This document shows positions 62,532 to 64,000 of a DNA stretch of 64,000 bases, one piece after another (position 1 is the first letter of the stretch; each line of letters starts with the position of its first letter). The notes below the pieces were generated by a model. The model was not told the origin of the DNA and did no database searches. It saw nothing but the letters and a program-made list of their open reading frames with translations. Source of the DNA: CAVSRC01 sp963732845 (GTDB lineage Bacteria; Pseudomonadota; Alphaproteobacteria; Rhizobiales; Kaistiaceae); assembly GCA_963732845.1 (NCBI GenBank), contig CAVTBE010000018.1, positions 225,705 through 289,704 of the forward strand, given 5' to 3'. The position numbers were made by a program, and so were the translations under genes.

Positions 62532-63260
62532 CTAAGTTCTGTGAATGTCCGCGCGATACTCTTCAGATCGCTCTTGTAGTTTCCACATGCTTTGTTCCAC
62601 TCTTCCGATAAGTACACCACATCGATTTTTGCTTGTGCCGCCTTCCTGCACCGCCTTGTTGCCGACAGGGCTGTTGTAGAGCTTGCATTGAATGACCACC
62701 CTGGTGCCGGTTTTCTCCGCAAGCACGTCAGCGCCCTGATCTCCAGAAGCCTTTGTGGTGCTGCACTGCCAGCCAACGCTCGCCAACTTTCTCTCGCACC
62801 ATTGCTCGAACTCTAGGGGCGCCATGTCGTCCGACCACGCGAGATCGCGGTCAAGGACTTTGGCGTGGTCCCTTACGGGATTGGCTAGCTCGGCAACAAT
62901 CGACGGACCTTCGCGTTGTAGTACGTCAAATGCCGTACGCTCCTTGTCGGTGAGCCTTGGCCTGATCACGTTGCCAACGAAATAGGTCCACTCCTTGTCC
63001 CATGCGGTTTCGTCAACGACGCCATAGTGATCCCGCTTCACTAATGCCAATCGCTGCCGTGCCAGCGTTTCCTTATGCGCCTGGATCAATGCGCGTGCTT
63101 TGGCAATGGCTGCGCTGAGAACCTCACCCTGCTTCTTGCTTGCGCCCGTCACAAAGATCATCAGGCCACCGAAGGCTGCAACGATGAGCACAAGAAGCCA
63201 AAGTGAAATGTCCCGTGTTGGCTCAAAAAAGAGACCGCCAACAAGCAGCGCAATGACGGC
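62532..63260 (-). CDS. Membrane-anchored Mrr-type restriction endonuclease-like protein (broken at both ends)
   Basis: The frame starts at GTG 63191 at the latest but continues upstream in sense (ALLVGGLFFEPTRDISLWLL) to the abrupt junction at about 63262, so the true N-terminus is lost. Two membrane segments are followed by a coiled linker and an Mrr-like nuclease core: FEQWCERKLASVGWQC, then GDQGADVLAEKTGTRVVIQC with K, an SGDxGADxx...QxK active site, and SPVGNKAVQE. After VQE the family pattern stops; the adjacent frame (to 62435) may hold the original end, implying a frameshift near 62640. Mrr-type nucleases cut modified or foreign DNA, so a defence role is plausible. Confidence 0.6.
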   Translation of the reverse strand, partial: AVIALLVGGLFFEPTRDISLWLLVLIVAAFGGLMIFVTGASKKQGEVLSAAIAKARALIQAHKETLARQRLALVKRDHYGVVDETAWDKEWTYFVGNVIRPRLTDKERTAFDVLQREGPSIVAELANPVRDHAKVLDRDLAWSDDMAPLEFEQWCERKLASVGWQCSTTKASGDQGADVLAEKTGTRVVIQCKLYNSPVGNKAVQEGGTSKNRCGVLIGRVEQSMWKLQERSEEYRADIHRT

Positions 63261-64000
63261 ATGCCTTTATTTCTGCTGAAGGCTCTTCTTTAACAAATGT
63301 TCCTGCAATTTCTTCCAGTTCGCTTTCATTTAATCCTGTGCAGACTTCTTTTAGCACTTCAATTATTAAGCTGATTTTTGTTTGCCTGTCTTTTGTTTTA
63401 TCATCTGTTATTCCCTGTATTCTTTGGCTTACAGTTTTTTCTTCTGTTGTTTTGTCTTTGCATTCTTTTTGTTTTGGGGTAAATTTTTCTTCTCCTGTGC
63501 ATTCAGCCAGCCCCTTTAAATCCAAGCACAATGAATAAGAAATTGAAACTGTTTTTGTTTCTGCAGGATTGCTTCTGGTTAATCTTGCATAAAGTGTTCC
63601 TGAAACCTTTTTTGGGCTGCAGATTGCATTTGTTTTGTCTATCCTTAAGTTTATTTTGTCTGCGTTATCTATATTGAAAAGCAGAACTATCCCTGAATCC
63701 AGTTCAATTCTGTCATTTGTTATGTCTGCAATTCTGTCCGGGTCGCCGCAGTATTTGGTGTCCCCGCTTTTTACATTTCCTTTTTTCAATATCACGTTTT
63801 GTGAATCAACATCAAGTATTTCGTTCTGGAATATCTCGTTTTCAAAGCATCCTGTTGCATTTGTCCCGCCTACTTTGTTTTTGTTTTTATAGTTTAGTGC
63901 GCCTTCTGCAATACACTGTTGGGCAGTTAATTCCGGATTACCGAAATCAATTATGTCCTGTCCTGCCAAAGCCCATAAGTCTTCTATTATTATGTCAAAT
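63223..64000 (-). CDS. AT-rich hypothetical protein gene, foreign segment (partial, chimeric end)
   Basis: An open frame running in from the right edge (DIIIEDLWALAGQDIIDFGN continues past the 63969 start) with a Lys/Asp/Ile/Asn-rich, cysteine-containing product (CIAEGALNYKNKNKVGG, TKYCGDPDRIADITNDRIEL, SISYSLCLDLKGLAECTGEE). The last residues, ACRHCAACWRSLF, are coded by the GC-rich alphaproteobacterial side, so the natural frame ends at the junction near 63262. I do not recognise the family. Codon choice resembles AT-rich archaea or small-genome microbes rather than anything else in this window. Confidence 0.55.
   Translation of the reverse strand, partial: FDIIIEDLWALAGQDIIDFGNPELTAQQCIAEGALNYKNKNKVGGTNATGCFENEIFQNEILDVDSQNVILKKGNVKSGDTKYCGDPDRIADITNDRIELDSGIVLLFNIDNADKINLRIDKTNAICSPKKVSGTLYARLTRSNPAETKTVSISYSLCLDLKGLAECTGEEKFTPKQKECKDKTTEEKTVSQRIQGITDDKTKDRQTKISLIIEVLKEVCTGLNESELEEIAGTFVKEEPSAEIKACRHCAACWRSLF

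Overview
The window is a GC-rich chromosomal segment of an alphaproteobacterium, most likely in the order Hyphomicrobiales (Rhizobiales). The evidence is gene content and order: rimP-nusA-rnpM-infB-rbfA-truB-rpsO-pnp on one strand, an XRE regulator next to metK and trmB, miaB-phoH-ybeY-corC-lnt, and mutS/glnD/murJ/trpS close together. An intracellular PHB depolymerase, a Mur-like Fur protein and DUF2852 and DUF2189 proteins fit the same group. The sequence looks like a metagenome contig: the last ~740 bases (from about 63,262) are AT-rich and have a completely different codon style, joined abruptly in the middle of a bacterial gene.

Layout. 1-4.9 kb: the start of infC with an ATT start codon, a small alpha/beta hydrolase, a LysR regulator, and a translationally coupled trio queG/ydeI-like/NAD-epimerase in which queG has an apparent 5' frameshift. 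4.9-5.6 kb: a repeat-filled spacer. 5.6-11.6 kb: polA with an in-frame palindromic insert and a degraded proofreading domain, followed by a low-GC gene with a deoxyribosyltransferase/TIR-like domain; then a DUF2189 membrane protein and a small gene with a HEPN-like motif. 11.7-20.3 kb: a class A penicillin-binding protein, a phosphotransferase, a zinc metallopeptidase, DUF2852, PhaZ behind a 19-bp palindrome, and a 5TM-PAS-PAS-GGDEF diguanylate cyclase.

20.3-30.4 kb: the transcription/translation operon from rimP to pnp, ending in a clear intrinsic terminator; pnp carries a long leader hairpin of the type used for RNase III/PNPase autoregulation. 30.4-34.9 kb: a sulfate ABC transporter operon (binding protein, CysT, CysW, CysA) preceded by an Rrf2 regulator and a 19-bp palindrome, and closed by a terminator. 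34.9-44.4 kb: trmB, metK, an XRE regulator, lnt, a 271-bp MITE-like element with 22-bp perfect terminal inverted repeats, corC, ybeY (no canonical start codon), phoH-like, miaB carrying an in-frame palindromic repeat, and a Mur/Fur regulator. 44.4-57.6 kb: rimI, tsaB, an Nfu-type iron-sulfur scaffold, a methyltransferase-like membrane protein, a universal stress protein, trpS, murJ, glnD, a GH1 beta-glucosidase lying between glnD and mutS, and mutS.

57.6-63.2 kb is an accessory, lower-GC stretch: a DUF1493 protein, a DUF3800 gene cut into three pieces by two insertion sequences, and a membrane-anchored Mrr-type nuclease. The two insertions can be removed on paper: deleting each element plus one copy of its CTAG target duplication restores a single open reading frame of exactly 274 codons. 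This is the best-supported unusual structure in the window. The other recurrent theme is GC-rich palindromic repeats that sit both between genes and, in frame, inside conserved housekeeping genes (polA and miaB).
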